Shown: piece after piece, positions 21,675 to 31,716 of the stretch | Layout: each line of letters opens with the position of its first letter | How positions within the stretch are numbered: the first letter of the stretch is position 1 | Source: Mesorhizobium sp. M2E.F.Ca.ET.219.01.1.1 | GTDB lineage: Bacteria; Pseudomonadota; Alphaproteobacteria; Rhizobiales; Rhizobiaceae | Direction: 5' to 3' | Length of the DNA: 64,000 nucleotides | Assembly (NCBI RefSeq): GCF_004016445.2 | Contig: NZ_SADT02000001.1 | Span: 1,903,630 to 1,967,629 of the forward strand | The notes under the pieces: model-generated | Seen by the model: the letters and a program-made list of their open reading frames with translations, nothing else | Databases searched by the model: none | Told to the model about the DNA's origin: nothing | Translations under genes and position numbers: made by a program

Positions 21675-22085
21675 TCACGCGGCTGCCGCGCAGGACGGAT
21701 TGCCGGCCTGCCAGCGGGCGATGTCGGAACCGATGCGCGCGCCGAGCGGCTCGTTCATCAGCGGCCCGAACACATCGACGCGGCTGGAATTGCCCTGCGC
21801 CTGCACTACGAGCAGTGGCTTGCCGCCATAGTGCTTGGCGGGCACCAGCAGGAAGCGCGGCGTGCCGCTGTAGGAATTGAGCTCATTGGCCATCTGGTAG
21901 GGCTTGAAGGCCGGGTCCTTGCTGGCGATCCAGCACTTATGCGCCGAGATCGCGACCTGTTCCATCGCAAGCAGCGAGGCGCTTTTGCCCGAGGGAACCG
22001 GCGTCGTCTTGGGGCTCGACTGGCAGGACGCCAAGCCGAGCCCGGCGGCGGCCAGGAGAGCAAGGCGAACAATCGTCGGTCTCAT
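21675..22085 (-). CDS. Putative lipoprotein
   Basis: A 136-residue secreted protein with a lipoprotein signal: MRPTIVRLALLAAAGLG followed by the lipobox LASC (Cys at about residue 21). The mature protein contains two further Cys (HKCWIAS and NPSCAAAA), which could form a disulfide. The middle (YSGTPRFLLVPAKHYGGKPLLVV) predicts a small beta domain. No family is recognised. It lies 38 nt downstream of purQ on the same strand, probably in that operon without a metabolic link. Confidence 0.6.
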   Translation of the reverse strand: MRPTIVRLALLAAAGLGLASCQSSPKTTPVPSGKSASLLAMEQVAISAHKCWIASKDPAFKPYQMANELNSYSGTPRFLLVPAKHYGGKPLLVVQAQGNSSRVDVFGPLMNEPLGARIGSDIARWQAGNPSCAAAA

Positions 22086-22123
22086 GGTCTGTCCGCCCCG
22101 CGTTCCGATAGGATGTTAAAGGA

Positions 22124-22792
22124 TCAAGCCGCGAGGCCGAGCGCGCTTTCGAACAGCGCGCGTCCATCATTGCCGCCATGCGCCGCCTCGATCAGGTTTT
22201 CGGGATGCGGCATCAGGCCAAGCACGTTGCCCCTGTCATTGACGATGCCGGCGATGTCGTTGATCGAGCCGTTGGGGTTGGTGCCTTCCGCATAGCGGAA
22301 CACGACCTGGCCTTCGCCTTCGAGCCGGGCGAGCGTCTCGGCATCGGCGAAGTAGTTGCCGTCATGATGCGCCACGGGTGAGCGGATGATCTGTCCGGGC
22401 CGGTAGCGGCGCGTGAACATAGTGTTGGCGTTGGCGATCTCGAGCTTGACCTGCCGGCAGACGAATTTCAGCGATGCATTGCGCATCAGCGCGCCGGGCA
22501 GCAGTCCCGCCTCGACCAGGATCTGGAAGCCGTTGCAGACGCCGATGACGGTGACGCCCTTGGCGGCCTTTTCGGCCACCGCCCGCATCACCGGCATGCG
22601 CGCCGCGATCGCGCCGCAACGCAGATAGTCGCCGAAGGAGAAGCCGCCGGGGATGGCGATCAGGTCGACATCGGGGATTTCTGTGTCGGTCTGCCACACC
22701 GTCGCCGGCGCCTGGCCGGAGATCTTGGTCAGCGCCACAATCATGTCGCGGTCGCGGTTGAGGCCAGGCAGGAGGACGACGGCTGATTTCAT
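22124..22792 (-). CDS. purQ: Phosphoribosylformylglycinamidine synthase subunit PurQ
   Basis: Glutaminase subunit of FGAM synthase. This class I amidotransferase has the nucleophile Cys in [17 protein letters not shown] (about residue 86) and the His-Glu pair in [14 protein letters not shown] near the C-terminus. At 222 residues the length is normal. It starts 2 nt after the purS stop, an arrangement typical of Gram-positive and alphaproteobacterial purSQ pairs. Confidence 0.96.
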   Translation of the reverse strand: MKSAVVLLPGLNRDRDMIVALTKISGQAPATVWQTDTEIPDVDLIAIPGGFSFGDYLRCGAIAARMPVMRAVAEKAAKGVTVIGVCNGFQILVEAGLLPGALMRNASLKFVCRQVKLEIANANTMFTRRYRPGQIIRSPVAHHDGNYFADAETLARLEGEGQVVFRYAEGTNPNGSINDIAGIVNDRGNVLGLMPHPENLIEAAHGGNDGRALFESALGLAA

Positions 22793-22794
22793 TG

Positions 22795-23034
22795 TCAGGC
22801 AATCTCCACCGCGTAATTCTCAATCACCGTGTTCGCCAGAAGCTTGTCGCACATGGCCTTCAGGTCGGCTTCGGCCTTGGCCTTGTCGGTTCCGGTGATC
22901 TCGATGTCGAACACCTTGCCCTGGCGAACCTGGCCGACACCGTCGAAGCCCAATCCGGAGAGCGCATGCTCGATCGCCTTGCCCTGCGGGTCGAGGACGC
23001 CGTTCTTGAGGGTCACGGTGATGCGGGCTTTCAT
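22795..23034 (-). CDS. purS: Phosphoribosylformylglycinamidine synthase subunit PurS
   Basis: A 79-residue accessory subunit that bridges PurL and PurQ and helps channel ammonia. Diagnostic features are the [20 protein letters not shown] opening, the [15 protein letters not shown] strand and the C-terminal [12 protein letters not shown] place the start at the ATG at 23034; the frame is open to 23355, but that stretch runs antisense to purC and does not resemble PurS. It lies between purC and purQ. Confidence 0.95.
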   Translation of the reverse strand: MKARITVTLKNGVLDPQGKAIEHALSGLGFDGVGQVRQGKVFDIEITGTDKAKAEADLKAMCDKLLANTVIENYAVEIA

Positions 23035-23096
23035 CGATACTCCTAAGTGATGGATCAGGCGGTGGACCTGCCATTGCCCGGCAGGCCCGTCGGTAT

Positions 23097-23891
23097 TCAG
23101 TGCTTCAGGCCCTTGGGCGCATCGGAAGAGGCGACGAGGACCGGACCAGTCGGGCGCGGCGGCTCGTTCTCGTTGATGATGCCGAGACGGCGGGCGACTT
23201 CCTGATACGCCTCGACCAGCCCGCCCATATCGCGGCGGAAGCGGTCCTTGTCGAGCTTGTCCTGGGTGGCAACGTCCCACAGGCGGCAGGAATCCGGCGA
23301 GATCTCGTCGGCGACGACGATGCGCATCATGTCGCCCTCGAATAGGCGGCCGCATTCGATCTTGAAGTCTACGAGCTGGATGCCGACGCCGAGGAACAGG
23401 CCGGAGAGGAAGTCGTTGACGCGGATGGCCAGGGCCATGATGTCGTCGATTTCCTGCGGGCTCGCCCAGCCGAAGGCGGTGATGTGCTCTTCCGACACCA
23501 TCGGGTCGTCGAGCGCGTCGGCCTTGTAGTAGAATTCGATGATCGAGCGCGGCAGCACCGTGCCTTCCTCGATGCCGAGGCGCTTAGACAGCGAGCCGGC
23601 GGCGACATTGCGCACGACGACCTCGAGCGGGATGATCTCGACTTCCTTGATCAACTGCTCACGCATGTTGAGCCGGCGGATGAAGTGGGTCGGGATGCCC
23701 ATGCGGTTCAAGTGGTTGAAGATGTGCTCGGAAATGCGGTTGTTGAGCACGCCCTTGCCATCGACCACTTCGTGCTTCTTCTTGTTGAAGGCGGTGGCGT
23801 CATCCTTGAAGAACTGGATCAGCGTGCCCGGCTCAGGTCCCTCATAGAGGATCTTGGCCTTGCCTTCGTAAATGCGGCGGCGATTTTTCAT
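23097..23891 (-). CDS. purC: Phosphoribosylaminoimidazole-succinocarboxamide synthase
   Basis: SAICAR synthetase, which joins CAIR and aspartate with ATP in purine synthesis. It has 264 residues. Visible features are the N-terminal [15 protein letters not shown] strand with the ATP-binding Lys, the [19 protein letters not shown] segment (about residues 88-106), and the DFKIECGR and [12 protein letters not shown] motifs of the active site. It is divergent from the DUF1476 gene across 276 nt that should hold both promoters, and it heads purC-purS-purQ. Confidence 0.96.
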   Translation of the reverse strand: MKNRRRIYEGKAKILYEGPEPGTLIQFFKDDATAFNKKKHEVVDGKGVLNNRISEHIFNHLNRMGIPTHFIRRLNMREQLIKEVEIIPLEVVVRNVAAGSLSKRLGIEEGTVLPRSIIEFYYKADALDDPMVSEEHITAFGWASPQEIDDIMALAIRVNDFLSGLFLGVGIQLVDFKIECGRLFEGDMMRIVVADEISPDSCRLWDVATQDKLDKDRFRRDMGGLVEAYQEVARRLGIINENEPPRPTGPVLVASSDAPKGLKH

Positions 23892-24167
23892 TTGATTTTT
23901 TCTCTGGGTCTGCGGGCAGGCGGCAAGTGACCGGTTCCTGTCCGTCTGCCTAAATTAGTATGGCGACGGCGGTGTTCAATGCCGGTGTTATCGCAATCGC
24001 CTGGTTTGCTCAATCGCCAAATCCGGCGAATCAACCGCTTTCGGGACTGAAATGCCGCAGCGCAGCATGCGACGAAGTATATTGACCGGGTCGCGGCCTT
24101 TTGATTTGTGCTTGCCCATCACACATATTCACCGCGAACGCGAATCGGATTTGATCGGAGGGACGTC

Positions 24168-24488
24168 ATGAGCAGCATGAAAGACCGCGAAGAGGGCTTT
24201 GAGCGCAAATTCGTCTTCGACGAGGAACTTCGCTTCAAGGCCGCGGCGCGGCGCAACAAGGCGCTTGGCCTGTGGGCCGCCGAGAAGCTGGGCAAATCCG
24301 GCGCCGATGCCGAAGCCTATGCCAAGGAAGTGGTGGTCTCCGATATCGAGGAGGCGGGCGATCACGATGTCTTCCGCAAGATTCGCAAGGATTTCGATGC
24401 CGCCGGCGTCAATCAGTCCGACCATCAGATCCGCCGCACCATGGACGAGTTGATGGCCCAGGCGATCGAGGAGATCAAGAATGCCTGA
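24168..24488 (+). CDS. DUF1476 protein, F1-ATPase inhibitor zeta-subunit homologue
   Basis: A 106-residue, highly charged helical protein (MKDREEGFERKFVFDEELRF, then ARRNKALGLWAAEKLGKSG). The DUF1476 family is the zeta subunit that inhibits ATP hydrolysis by the F1 ATPase of Paracoccus denitrificans and other alphaproteobacteria, acting through its N-terminal region. The match of length, opening and the DHDVFRKIRKDFDAAG segment is good. GGAGGGA at 24157-24163 supports the ATG at 24168. It is divergent from purC, not near an atp operon, and followed by a strong terminator. Confidence 0.85.
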   Translation: MSSMKDREEGFERKFVFDEELRFKAAARRNKALGLWAAEKLGKSGADAEAYAKEVVVSDIEEAGDHDVFRKIRKDFDAAGVNQSDHQIRRTMDELMAQAIEEIKNA

Positions 24489-24513
24489 GGCCGGCCTCTA
24501 GCTGGACCAATCG

Positions 24514-24545
24514 ACCGCCCGGCCAAACCGGGCGGTTTTTCTTTG
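24514..24545 (+). terminator. Rho-independent terminator of the DUF1476 gene
   Basis: A 9-bp stem (ACCGCCCGG / CCGGGCGGT) with a CCAAA loop is followed by TTTTCTTTG, 26 nt after the stop codon. Confidence 0.88.
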
Positions 24546-24597
24546 CCTTTGCCGTCGTTTCCGGCTGAAACTGCGGATTGTCACCAAGGAAAGTCCG

Positions 24598-25371
24598 ATG
24601 TCGCTCAAATCCCGCCTGGCCGCCGACGAAACGCTGTTCACCGCCTGGTCCGGCGTGCCGGACGCGCTGACGGTCGAAATCATCGCCAAGCAAGGCTTTG
24701 ACGCCGTCACCCTCGACATGCAGCATGGCGGCCACCACGAGGACAGCGTGCTGCGCGGCCTGGTGCCGGTGCTGGCCGCCAGCAAGCCGGCGCTGGTGCG
24801 CATTCCGGTCGGCCGCTTCGACATGGCGAGCCGCGCGCTCGATTTTGGCGCCGAGGCAGTGATTGCGCCGATGGTGAACTCGGTGGCCGACGCAAGGCAG
24901 TTCGCCGCGGCGATGAAATATCCGCCCATGGGCGAGCGCTCCTGGGGGCCGACCTACGCGTTCCCGCGCCACGGCAAGGGCGACCACGCCGAATGGCTGC
25001 GCGACTCCAACCAGCGCACTATGGCTTTCGCCATGGTCGAGACACGGGCGGCGTTCGAGGCGCTCGACGGCATCCTCGATACGCCCGGCATCGACGGCAT
25101 CTTTGTCGGCCCGTCGGATTTCTCGATCGCCTGGTCGAACGGAACGACCGTCAATTCGACGCTGGAAAGCATGATGGAGACTGTCGCTTCGATCGCCGAG
25201 CGGACGCGCAAGGCCGGAAAGCATGCGGCGATCTACGTCATCGAGCCGGCAATCGCCGGCCGCGTCGTGTCGATGGGCTACCGGCTTCTGGCCATGGGCT
25301 CGGACCACACGCTGATCTCGCTTGGCGCGAAGACCTTGTTGAAGAGCATGCGGGATTCGATCGGCTCTTGA
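24598..25371 (+). CDS. HpcH/HpaI family aldolase
   Basis: A class II (divalent-metal) pyruvate aldolase of 257 residues, in the family of 4-hydroxy-2-oxoheptanedioate and 2-dehydro-3-deoxyglucarate aldolases. The (beta/alpha)8 barrel shows FDAVTLDMQHG (substrate-loop His), AEAVIAPMVNS, the metal-ligand Glu in FAMVETRAAFEAL and the ligand Asp region in DGIFVGPSDFSIAWS. The physiological substrate cannot be deduced. It stands alone after the DUF1476 terminator, with AAGGAAA before the ATG. Confidence 0.88.
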   Translation: MSLKSRLAADETLFTAWSGVPDALTVEIIAKQGFDAVTLDMQHGGHHEDSVLRGLVPVLAASKPALVRIPVGRFDMASRALDFGAEAVIAPMVNSVADARQFAAAMKYPPMGERSWGPTYAFPRHGKGDHAEWLRDSNQRTMAFAMVETRAAFEALDGILDTPGIDGIFVGPSDFSIAWSNGTTVNSTLESMMETVASIAERTRKAGKHAAIYVIEPAIAGRVVSMGYRLLAMGSDHTLISLGAKTLLKSMRDSIGS

Positions 25372-25378
25372 GGTCGGC

Positions 25379-25936
25379 CTAGGGCTGCTTCAGTTCCGTC
25401 AGGAACTTGGCGAAAGTCATCGAACCTTCCGGCCACGGGCCGAAGCCGGCGTCTTGGTTGAGGTGGCCGGCCTCGCCGGCGTCGATGAAGAGCGACCCCC
25501 AGGCGGCAGCGATGTCCTCGGCGATCTCGTAGGCGCAGAACGGGTCGTTGCGGCTGGCGATGACGATCGACGGAAAGGGCAGCGGATCGCGCGAATAAGG
25601 GCCAAAGGTCATCAGGTGCTTCGGCCTGATTTCCGGGTTCGAGACATCCGGCGGCGCGACGAAGAAAGCGCCGGCGACGGGCTTCTTGAACTGCGGGATG
25701 GCCTGCACCGCCGCCGCGACGCCAAGCGAATGCGCGACAAGCACCACCGGCCGCTCGGCCTCGTTCACGGCGTTCGCCACGCTCGCCGTCCAGTCCTCGC
25801 GCACGGGTTTGGTCCATTCCGCCTGCTCGACGCGCCGCGCCGTCGACAGTTTCGACTGCCAGCGGGTCTGCCAGTGCTCGGGGCCGGAATTGGTGTAGCC
25901 CGGTACGATGAGAATATCTGCGTCTTTGACTTTCAT
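25379..25936 (-). CDS. RBBP9/YdeN-type alpha/beta hydrolase
   Basis: A 185-residue serine hydrolase of the small RBBP9/YdeN subgroup. The opening ILIVPGYTNSGPEHWQTRW is characteristic (oxyanion and lid region). The nucleophile elbow is VAHSLG (Ser near residue 71). The acid is in ASRNDPFC and the His in GEAGHLNQDAGFGPW. The ATG at 25936 fits this opening; the frame extends to 26158 but lacks hydrolase features there. The substrate is unknown. It is convergent with the aldolase gene, and the stops are 7 nt apart. Confidence 0.85.
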   Translation of the reverse strand: MKVKDADILIVPGYTNSGPEHWQTRWQSKLSTARRVEQAEWTKPVREDWTASVANAVNEAERPVVLVAHSLGVAAAVQAIPQFKKPVAGAFFVAPPDVSNPEIRPKHLMTFGPYSRDPLPFPSIVIASRNDPFCAYEIAEDIAAAWGSLFIDAGEAGHLNQDAGFGPWPEGSMTFAKFLTELKQP

Positions 25937-26129
25937 CGGGCCGATGTAGCGAGCGGCCTTCTCACCTGCAACCCTGTCGCCAAAATCGGTGCGATCACAA
26001 TGGTGAACAACTTGTTCGATTCTTGCCCTCTTGTGTGAACGATAGCAATCGACGATTTGGAGGGGAACAAGAGCCGGCGGCCTGCAAATCCCATTTTGGG
26101 AAAAAGGCGTCGCCTGAACGGAGAGTTTG

Positions 26130-26942
26130 ATGAGCGAACTGCCTTTTGCCGCGACCACCCCGGTTAGCGTGTCGCGTGTCGGGCTAAAGGCGCGCGACGC
26201 CGAGGGCCTGGCCTCCTATTACCGCGCCGTCGTCGGCCTGCAGGAGCTGAGCCGCGCCGACGGCGCGATCACGCTTGGCGCCGCCAACCGCCCGCTGCTG
26301 GTGCTTGAGCAGGATGCTTCGGCCAAGCCCGATGATCCGCGCAGCGCCGGGCTCTTCCACACCGCTTTCCTGTTGCCGTCGCGCGCCGATCTTGGCCGCT
26401 GGATCAGCCACGCCGCTGCCAACCGCATCGGCATCGAGGGCGCGTCCGACCATCTGGTCAGCGAGGCGCTCTATCTCACCGATCCGGAAGGCAACGGCAT
26501 CGAGATCTATGCCGACCGACGCCCGCAGGACTGGAAATGGAACGGCTACAGGATCGCCATGGCGACCGAGCGGCTGAACCTGCCGGCGGTGGTGGGCAGC
26601 GTGCCGGCGGGCGATGCCGGATGGCAGGGCGCGCCGGAAAACACCATTGTCGGCCACGTTCACCTGCGCGTCGGCCGACCCGAAGATGCCGAGGCCTGGT
26701 GGCACGACGAGTTCGGCTTCGACACCGTCGCCAAGTATGGCAGCCAGGCGGTGTTCCTGTCGTCCGGCCATTACCACCACCATATCGGCGCCAATGCCTG
26801 GCAGAGCGCGGGCGCCGGCCGCCGCGATCCGTCCCGCGCGGGCCTCGCCTGGGTCGAGATGCGCTCGGATAATGTTCAGGAGGAGATAAGCCGTGAGGAT
26901 CCTTGGGGCACGGTGATCAGGACTGTGCCGGGGAAGGCTTGA
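26130..26942 (+). CDS. Two-domain VOC protein (CatE-like ring-cleavage dioxygenase family)
   Basis: A 270-residue protein with two vicinal-oxygen-chelate modules. The first runs from VSRVGLKARDAEGLASYYRAV and contains GLFHTAFLLPSRADLGRW and a DPEGNGIEIYADR strand. The second contains GHVHLRVGRPEDAEAWW and YHHHIGANAW. This order matches catechol-2,3-dioxygenase-like CatE proteins, where two His and one Glu bind Fe(II) or another metal. The true substrate is unknown. CGGAGAG before the ATG at 26130 is a fair ribosome-binding site. It faces away from the RBBP9-like gene. Confidence 0.8.
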   Translation: MSELPFAATTPVSVSRVGLKARDAEGLASYYRAVVGLQELSRADGAITLGAANRPLLVLEQDASAKPDDPRSAGLFHTAFLLPSRADLGRWISHAAANRIGIEGASDHLVSEALYLTDPEGNGIEIYADRRPQDWKWNGYRIAMATERLNLPAVVGSVPAGDAGWQGAPENTIVGHVHLRVGRPEDAEAWWHDEFGFDTVAKYGSQAVFLSSGHYHHHIGANAWQSAGAGRRDPSRAGLAWVEMRSDNVQEEISREDPWGTVIRTVPGKA

Positions 26943-26971
26943 TGGGGCGCTAACGCACGCCTTGCCTTAGC

Positions 26972-28279
<1,308 letters not shown>

Positions 28280-28341
28280 CCGATTTTCTGTCCTGCCTGG
28301 GAGAAGCGTCGGCCGCGTCCTAACAGAGGCGGGCCCAATGC

Positions 28342-28503
28342 TCAACGCCGCTGCCGCGCAAACCATATGCTTGTCGCGACAAGCGCCGCAAAATAGAGCC
28401 GTACGCCAAGCGCGAGAAACTGGTAGAGCGCGGTCAACAGCGTGAAGGTGAATTCATGTCTATCACGCCACGGTGAATGAGACGTGCCCTGCGATGCATC
28501 CAA
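28342..28503 (-). CDS. Possible small membrane peptide
   Basis: An open frame of 53 codons from a TTG at 28503 ends in a strongly hydrophobic stretch (LLTALYQFLALGVRLYF, then AALVATSIWFARQRR) and a TGA. One transmembrane helix with a positive C-terminus is predicted. The frame has no ATG and no good ribosome-binding site, so it may be a decayed gene or chance. The 290-nt gap between purB and the DUF2171 gene contains nothing else I can support. Confidence 0.25.
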   Translation of the reverse strand: MDASQGTSHSPWRDRHEFTFTLLTALYQFLALGVRLYFAALVATSIWFARQRR

Positions 28504-28569
28504 TCCGGCGTTCGTTTGTTATTGTCGGCCGTCTCGCATCCGAAGGGGCACATCCAGCGGAGAACCAGC

Positions 28570-28827
28570 ATGAGCACCGACATCAGCAAGATACGCGGAC
28601 ATATGGAAGTGATCGGCGCCGATGGCGTCCATATCGGCACCGTCGACAAGGTCGAGGGTGACCGGATCAAGCTGACCAAGGCCGACAGCGGCATGGGCTC
28701 GCATAAGGGTCATCATCATTACATTTCGCTCGCCCTGGTCGCGGAGATCGACGGGCAGAAGGTCTGGCTTTCCGCGAATTCCGATGTCGCGGTCACCTTC
28801 GAGGAAGAGAAATCCGATCCGACCTGA
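28570..28827 (+). CDS. DUF2171-like small protein
   Basis: An 85-residue soluble beta-rich protein. The region MEVIGADGVHIGTVDKVEGDRIKLTK (shown here in its key parts only: GADGVHIGTVDKV and DRIKLTKADSG) resembles the PRC-barrel-like DUF2171 fold. A His-rich turn (KGHHHYISLALV) and acidic end (EEEKSDPT) follow. No catalytic site is evident and the function is unknown. The ATG at 28570 is preceded by GGAGAACCAGC. Repeat A copy 3 follows 11 nt after the stop. Confidence 0.7.
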   Translation: MSTDISKIRGHMEVIGADGVHIGTVDKVEGDRIKLTKADSGMGSHKGHHHYISLALVAEIDGQKVWLSANSDVAVTFEEEKSDPT

Positions 28828-28838
28828 CCTTTGTTTTC

Positions 28839-28910
28839 GAGCAATTCCGGACGGAAAGCTACGGCGAAGACGCCGAGCCTAACTGCCGCACACTTTTCCT
28901 GGAATTGCTC
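28839..28910. repeat. Palindromic repeat A, diverged copy 3
   Basis: The outer arms (GAGCAATTCCGGACGGAAAG and ACACTTTTCCTGGAATTGCTC) match copies 1 and 2, but the centre is replaced by about 30 nt of unrelated sequence. It lies between the convergent DUF2171 and P1-peptidase genes. Confidence 0.75.
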
Positions 28911-28913
28911 CAG

Positions 28914-29930
28914 TCAGCGCGACGACCAAACCGGGAACAGATCGCCGTCGGCCGGTGTCGCGGCATGGACGCCGCGGCTGATAGCCCGCGCCATGCTCGC
29001 GCCGGCCGCCGCGAACAGGTCGATCGCGGCATCGGCGCTGAGCTCGATGCCGCTTCTGCCGGTCGCCAGCGCAAACACCAGATCGCCGTCCGCCGGCGTA
29101 TGGGTCGGCCAGATGGCGCGGGCAAAGCCATCATGCGCCGAAATAGCCAGCCGCTTGGCCGCCGCTTTGGTCAGCACGGCGTCGGTGGCGATGACGGCAA
29201 TGGTGGTGCTGCCGGCTCCCCAATGCCCGCCGTCGGGCCTGTCGCGGTATTTCAGCAGGATCTTCCTGGCATCTTCGGGCAGCGGATCGGGATAACCCAA
29301 TCCACCGAATTCGTCGCCGATCTCGAAGGGCGCCGCCCAGAAATGGCGGCTGCGGCCGACCGTCACCGAGCCGGTGGGGTTGACGGCGGCGAGCGCGCCG
29401 ATTGTGACGCCGCTGTCGAGAATGGTCGAGGCGGAGCCAAGGCCGCCCTTCAGTCCGAAGGTGAGCGAGCCCGTGCCGGCGCCCGCCGTGCCGATGGCGA
29501 AATCCATTGTTGCCGCCTGCACAGCCTCATAGCCGAGCTCGCGATAGGGCGGATAAAGGCCCCAATCCTTGTCGCCGCCATTGCGCAGATCGAACAGGAT
29601 CGCAGCCGGCACGATCGGCACGCGGAAGCCGCCGACCTCGACGCCGATGTTTCTCTCGCGCAGCGCCGCCTGCACGCCGGAGGCAGCGTCGAGGCCGAAC
29701 GCGGAGCCGCCCGACAGAACCACGGCATGGATCGCGGCGATCGAATTCTGGGGCTCGAGCAGGTCGGTCTCGCGCGTGCCCGGCGCGCCGCCCAGCACCT
29801 GGACGCCAGCCACGGCAGGCTCGTCGCACAGCACCACCGTGACGCCGGATTTCAGCCTTGGGTCGGTGGCGTTGCCAACACGGAGGCCCGCAACGTCGGT
29901 GATCAGATTACGCGGTCCGGTGCGGAACAT
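28914..29930 (-). CDS. P1 family peptidase (DmpA/L-aminopeptidase D-esterase type)
   Basis: An N-terminal-nucleophile hydrolase of 338 residues, made as a precursor that cleaves itself. The predicted cleavage and nucleophile site is the Gly-Ser in HWGAGSTTIAVIATDA (about residues 239-254). The N-terminal part has ITDVAGLRVGNATDP and the AVVLSGGSAFGLDAA segment typical of DmpA-like enzymes. Members release N-terminal residues from small peptides, amides or beta-peptides. It overlaps the substrate-binding-protein gene upstream in a TAATG arrangement, which suggests it handles what that protein brings in. Confidence 0.9.
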   Translation of the reverse strand: MFRTGPRNLITDVAGLRVGNATDPRLKSGVTVVLCDEPAVAGVQVLGGAPGTRETDLLEPQNSIAAIHAVVLSGGSAFGLDAASGVQAALRERNIGVEVGGFRVPIVPAAILFDLRNGGDKDWGLYPPYRELGYEAVQAATMDFAIGTAGAGTGSLTFGLKGGLGSASTILDSGVTIGALAAVNPTGSVTVGRSRHFWAAPFEIGDEFGGLGYPDPLPEDARKILLKYRDRPDGGHWGAGSTTIAVIATDAVLTKAAAKRLAISAHDGFARAIWPTHTPADGDLVFALATGRSGIELSADAAIDLFAAAGASMARAISRGVHAATPADGDLFPVWSSR

Positions 29931-31000
29931 TACTTATCCTCCAGCGGTACGAAATGCGTGCCGTCGAAGCGGAAGACGCGGAACGGGTTCTGGCTGAGGT
30001 CGCCCTTGTCGTCGAAGCGGATGGTGCCGATGGCGGTCGCGAAATCATGGCCGGTCAGCACCTCGCCGAGCGGCTGGCCGGAGCTTTCCGCATCGGCGGT
30101 CGCGGCCTTGGCGATCTCGACCGCCGCATAGGCCGGCAGCGTGTAGCCGTCCGGCACGATGTTTTTTGCGCCGAAGGCCTGCACGATCTTGCGGTCGGCT
30201 ACCTCCGACCATTCCGGCGTTGCGATCATCAGCGTGCCGACGGCATAGGGTACATCGCCCGGCGGCGTGCGCAGGTTCTCGCCGCCGGCGAAAGTGATGC
30301 CTGCATCGAGTTGGGCGGCATCGCGGCCCATGATGGCGATGTCGTCGCCGTCGCCGCCGGCGAACACCTTGGTCGCGCCGGCCTTCTTCAGCCGGCCGAC
30401 CAACCCGATCTGGTTGTCGAGCTGCGGCCGGAACGTGTCGACGAAGACCGGCCTCAAGGCGGCCTGTTCGGCCGCGCCGCGGAAGGTCTCGGCCATTTCG
30501 CGGCCATAGATGGTGCCGTCATCGACGATGGCGAACAGGTCGTCGCGCCAGAGCTGCGTAAGCCTGGCGGCAACCGCGTTGCGCTCATCGTCGCCGCGCG
30601 GGCCGAGCCGGTAGATCGGCCAACCGGTCTTGGCGCGCCGGTCGGTCAGGCTTTCGGTGCGCACGCCGACTGTGATGGCCGGAATGTTGGCATCCTTCAG
30701 GATCGGCAGCGCCGCCTCGATCGCCTCGGTGCAGAGAAAACCCACCACGACATTGACCTTGGCGTCGACGAATTCCTTTGCCGCCGCGGCGCCGCCATCG
30801 GCGGTGCAGGCATCGTCGACGGCTTTCACCGTAATGCCGGTTGCCTCCGCCGCCAGGCCCGCGCCATTCTCAATCTGGTTGCCCAGGATCGCCGACGGAC
30901 CGGAAAGCGGCGCCGCAACGCCGACCAGCGTCTCGGCGTCGGCGCTCGCTGCCAGCGACAGCCAGAGCAGCACGGCTGATGTCGTCGTGAGAAGACGCAT
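29930..31000 (-). CDS. Branched-chain-type ABC transporter substrate-binding protein
   Basis: A periplasmic binding protein of the LivJ/leucine-binding class, 356 residues. A signal peptide is clear (MRLLTTTSAVLLWLSLAAS, cleavage near ADAET). The mature protein opens with LVGVAAPLSGPSAILGNQI, and later blocks NVVVGFLCTEAIEAALPIL and FAIVDDGTIYGREMAETFRG fit the two-lobe fold. I place the start at 31000 because the signal peptide begins there; an ATG seven codons upstream also exists. No permease or ATPase gene is adjacent. It is translationally coupled to the P1 peptidase. Confidence 0.85.
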   Translation of the reverse strand: MRLLTTTSAVLLWLSLAASADAETLVGVAAPLSGPSAILGNQIENGAGLAAEATGITVKAVDDACTADGGAAAAKEFVDAKVNVVVGFLCTEAIEAALPILKDANIPAITVGVRTESLTDRRAKTGWPIYRLGPRGDDERNAVAARLTQLWRDDLFAIVDDGTIYGREMAETFRGAAEQAALRPVFVDTFRPQLDNQIGLVGRLKKAGATKVFAGGDGDDIAIMGRDAAQLDAGITFAGGENLRTPPGDVPYAVGTLMIATPEWSEVADRKIVQAFGAKNIVPDGYTLPAYAAVEIAKAATADAESSGQPLGEVLTGHDFATAIGTIRFDDKGDLSQNPFRVFRFDGTHFVPLEDK

Positions 31001-31192
31001 TCGGGCTAAGAGATCCTCCATGCCGGGGATACAATCCCGACACTATTCCAAGAAATGCCTAAAGGCTGGCTAAGCGCCGCGCAACACGCGAATTTGCGGA
31101 TTGCGGTCAAGCACTTCGCCCGTGATAGGTAACTTGTGGCGTGCAATATGCCGCCATATATAACGCGCTTGTTCCGACAGGTGGATTATCGC

Positions 31193-31687
31193 GTGCTGAA
31201 GATCAATGACATCGGGCCGCAGCACTATCGCGATGCGATGGCGCATTTTGCCGGCCATGTGCATGTGGTGACCACGGACGGGCCCGGCGGTAAACGAGGC
31301 GCGACGGTGATCGCCGCCTGTTCGGTTTCGGACACGCCGCCGACGGTGCTGGTCTGCCTCAACCGCGAGAACGCCAAGAACGAGGCTTTCATCAAAAACG
31401 GCAGGTTCGCACTCAACACGCTTGCCTCGGACCAGGAAGCCGTCTCGGTCGGCTTTTCCGGTGCCACCGGGTTGCCGGCGGACGAACGCTTTGCGCTTGC
31501 CGAGTGGGATGTGATTTCGACCGGCGCGCCGACGCTGAAGGGTGCGCTTGCCGTGTTCGACTGCGAGATCATCGATGCCAAGGACCTTGCCACCCACCGT
31601 GTGCTTTTTGGCAAGGTGACAGGCTTGCGCATCGGCGATAATTTGCGGCCGCTGATCTACCATAACCGCGGCTATCACGTTCTTTGA
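31193..31687 (+). CDS. Flavin reductase-like FMN-binding protein
   Basis: A 164-residue flavin reductase-domain protein that should reduce FMN or FAD with NAD(P)H or supply reduced flavin to a monooxygenase. Typical features are the AGHVHVVTTDGPGGKRG strand-loop, the flavin-contacting TVIAACSVSDTPPTVLVCLN region and the terminal RPLIYHNRGYHVL. The GTG at 31193 has AGGTGGA 7 nt upstream and gives a family-typical length; an ATG at 31148 and a GTG at 31136 are alternatives. The partner oxygenase is not visible. Confidence 0.82.
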   Translation: MLKINDIGPQHYRDAMAHFAGHVHVVTTDGPGGKRGATVIAACSVSDTPPTVLVCLNRENAKNEAFIKNGRFALNTLASDQEAVSVGFSGATGLPADERFALAEWDVISTGAPTLKGALAVFDCEIIDAKDLATHRVLFGKVTGLRIGDNLRPLIYHNRGYHVL

Positions 31688-31716
31688 AACGGGCGGGCGG
31701 GATCCACGGAGACGAG

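Noticed and set aside
23035..23355. N-terminal extension of purS
   Set aside because: The frame stays open through purC on the same strand in another frame, and PurS proteins of about 80 residues start at the chosen ATG.
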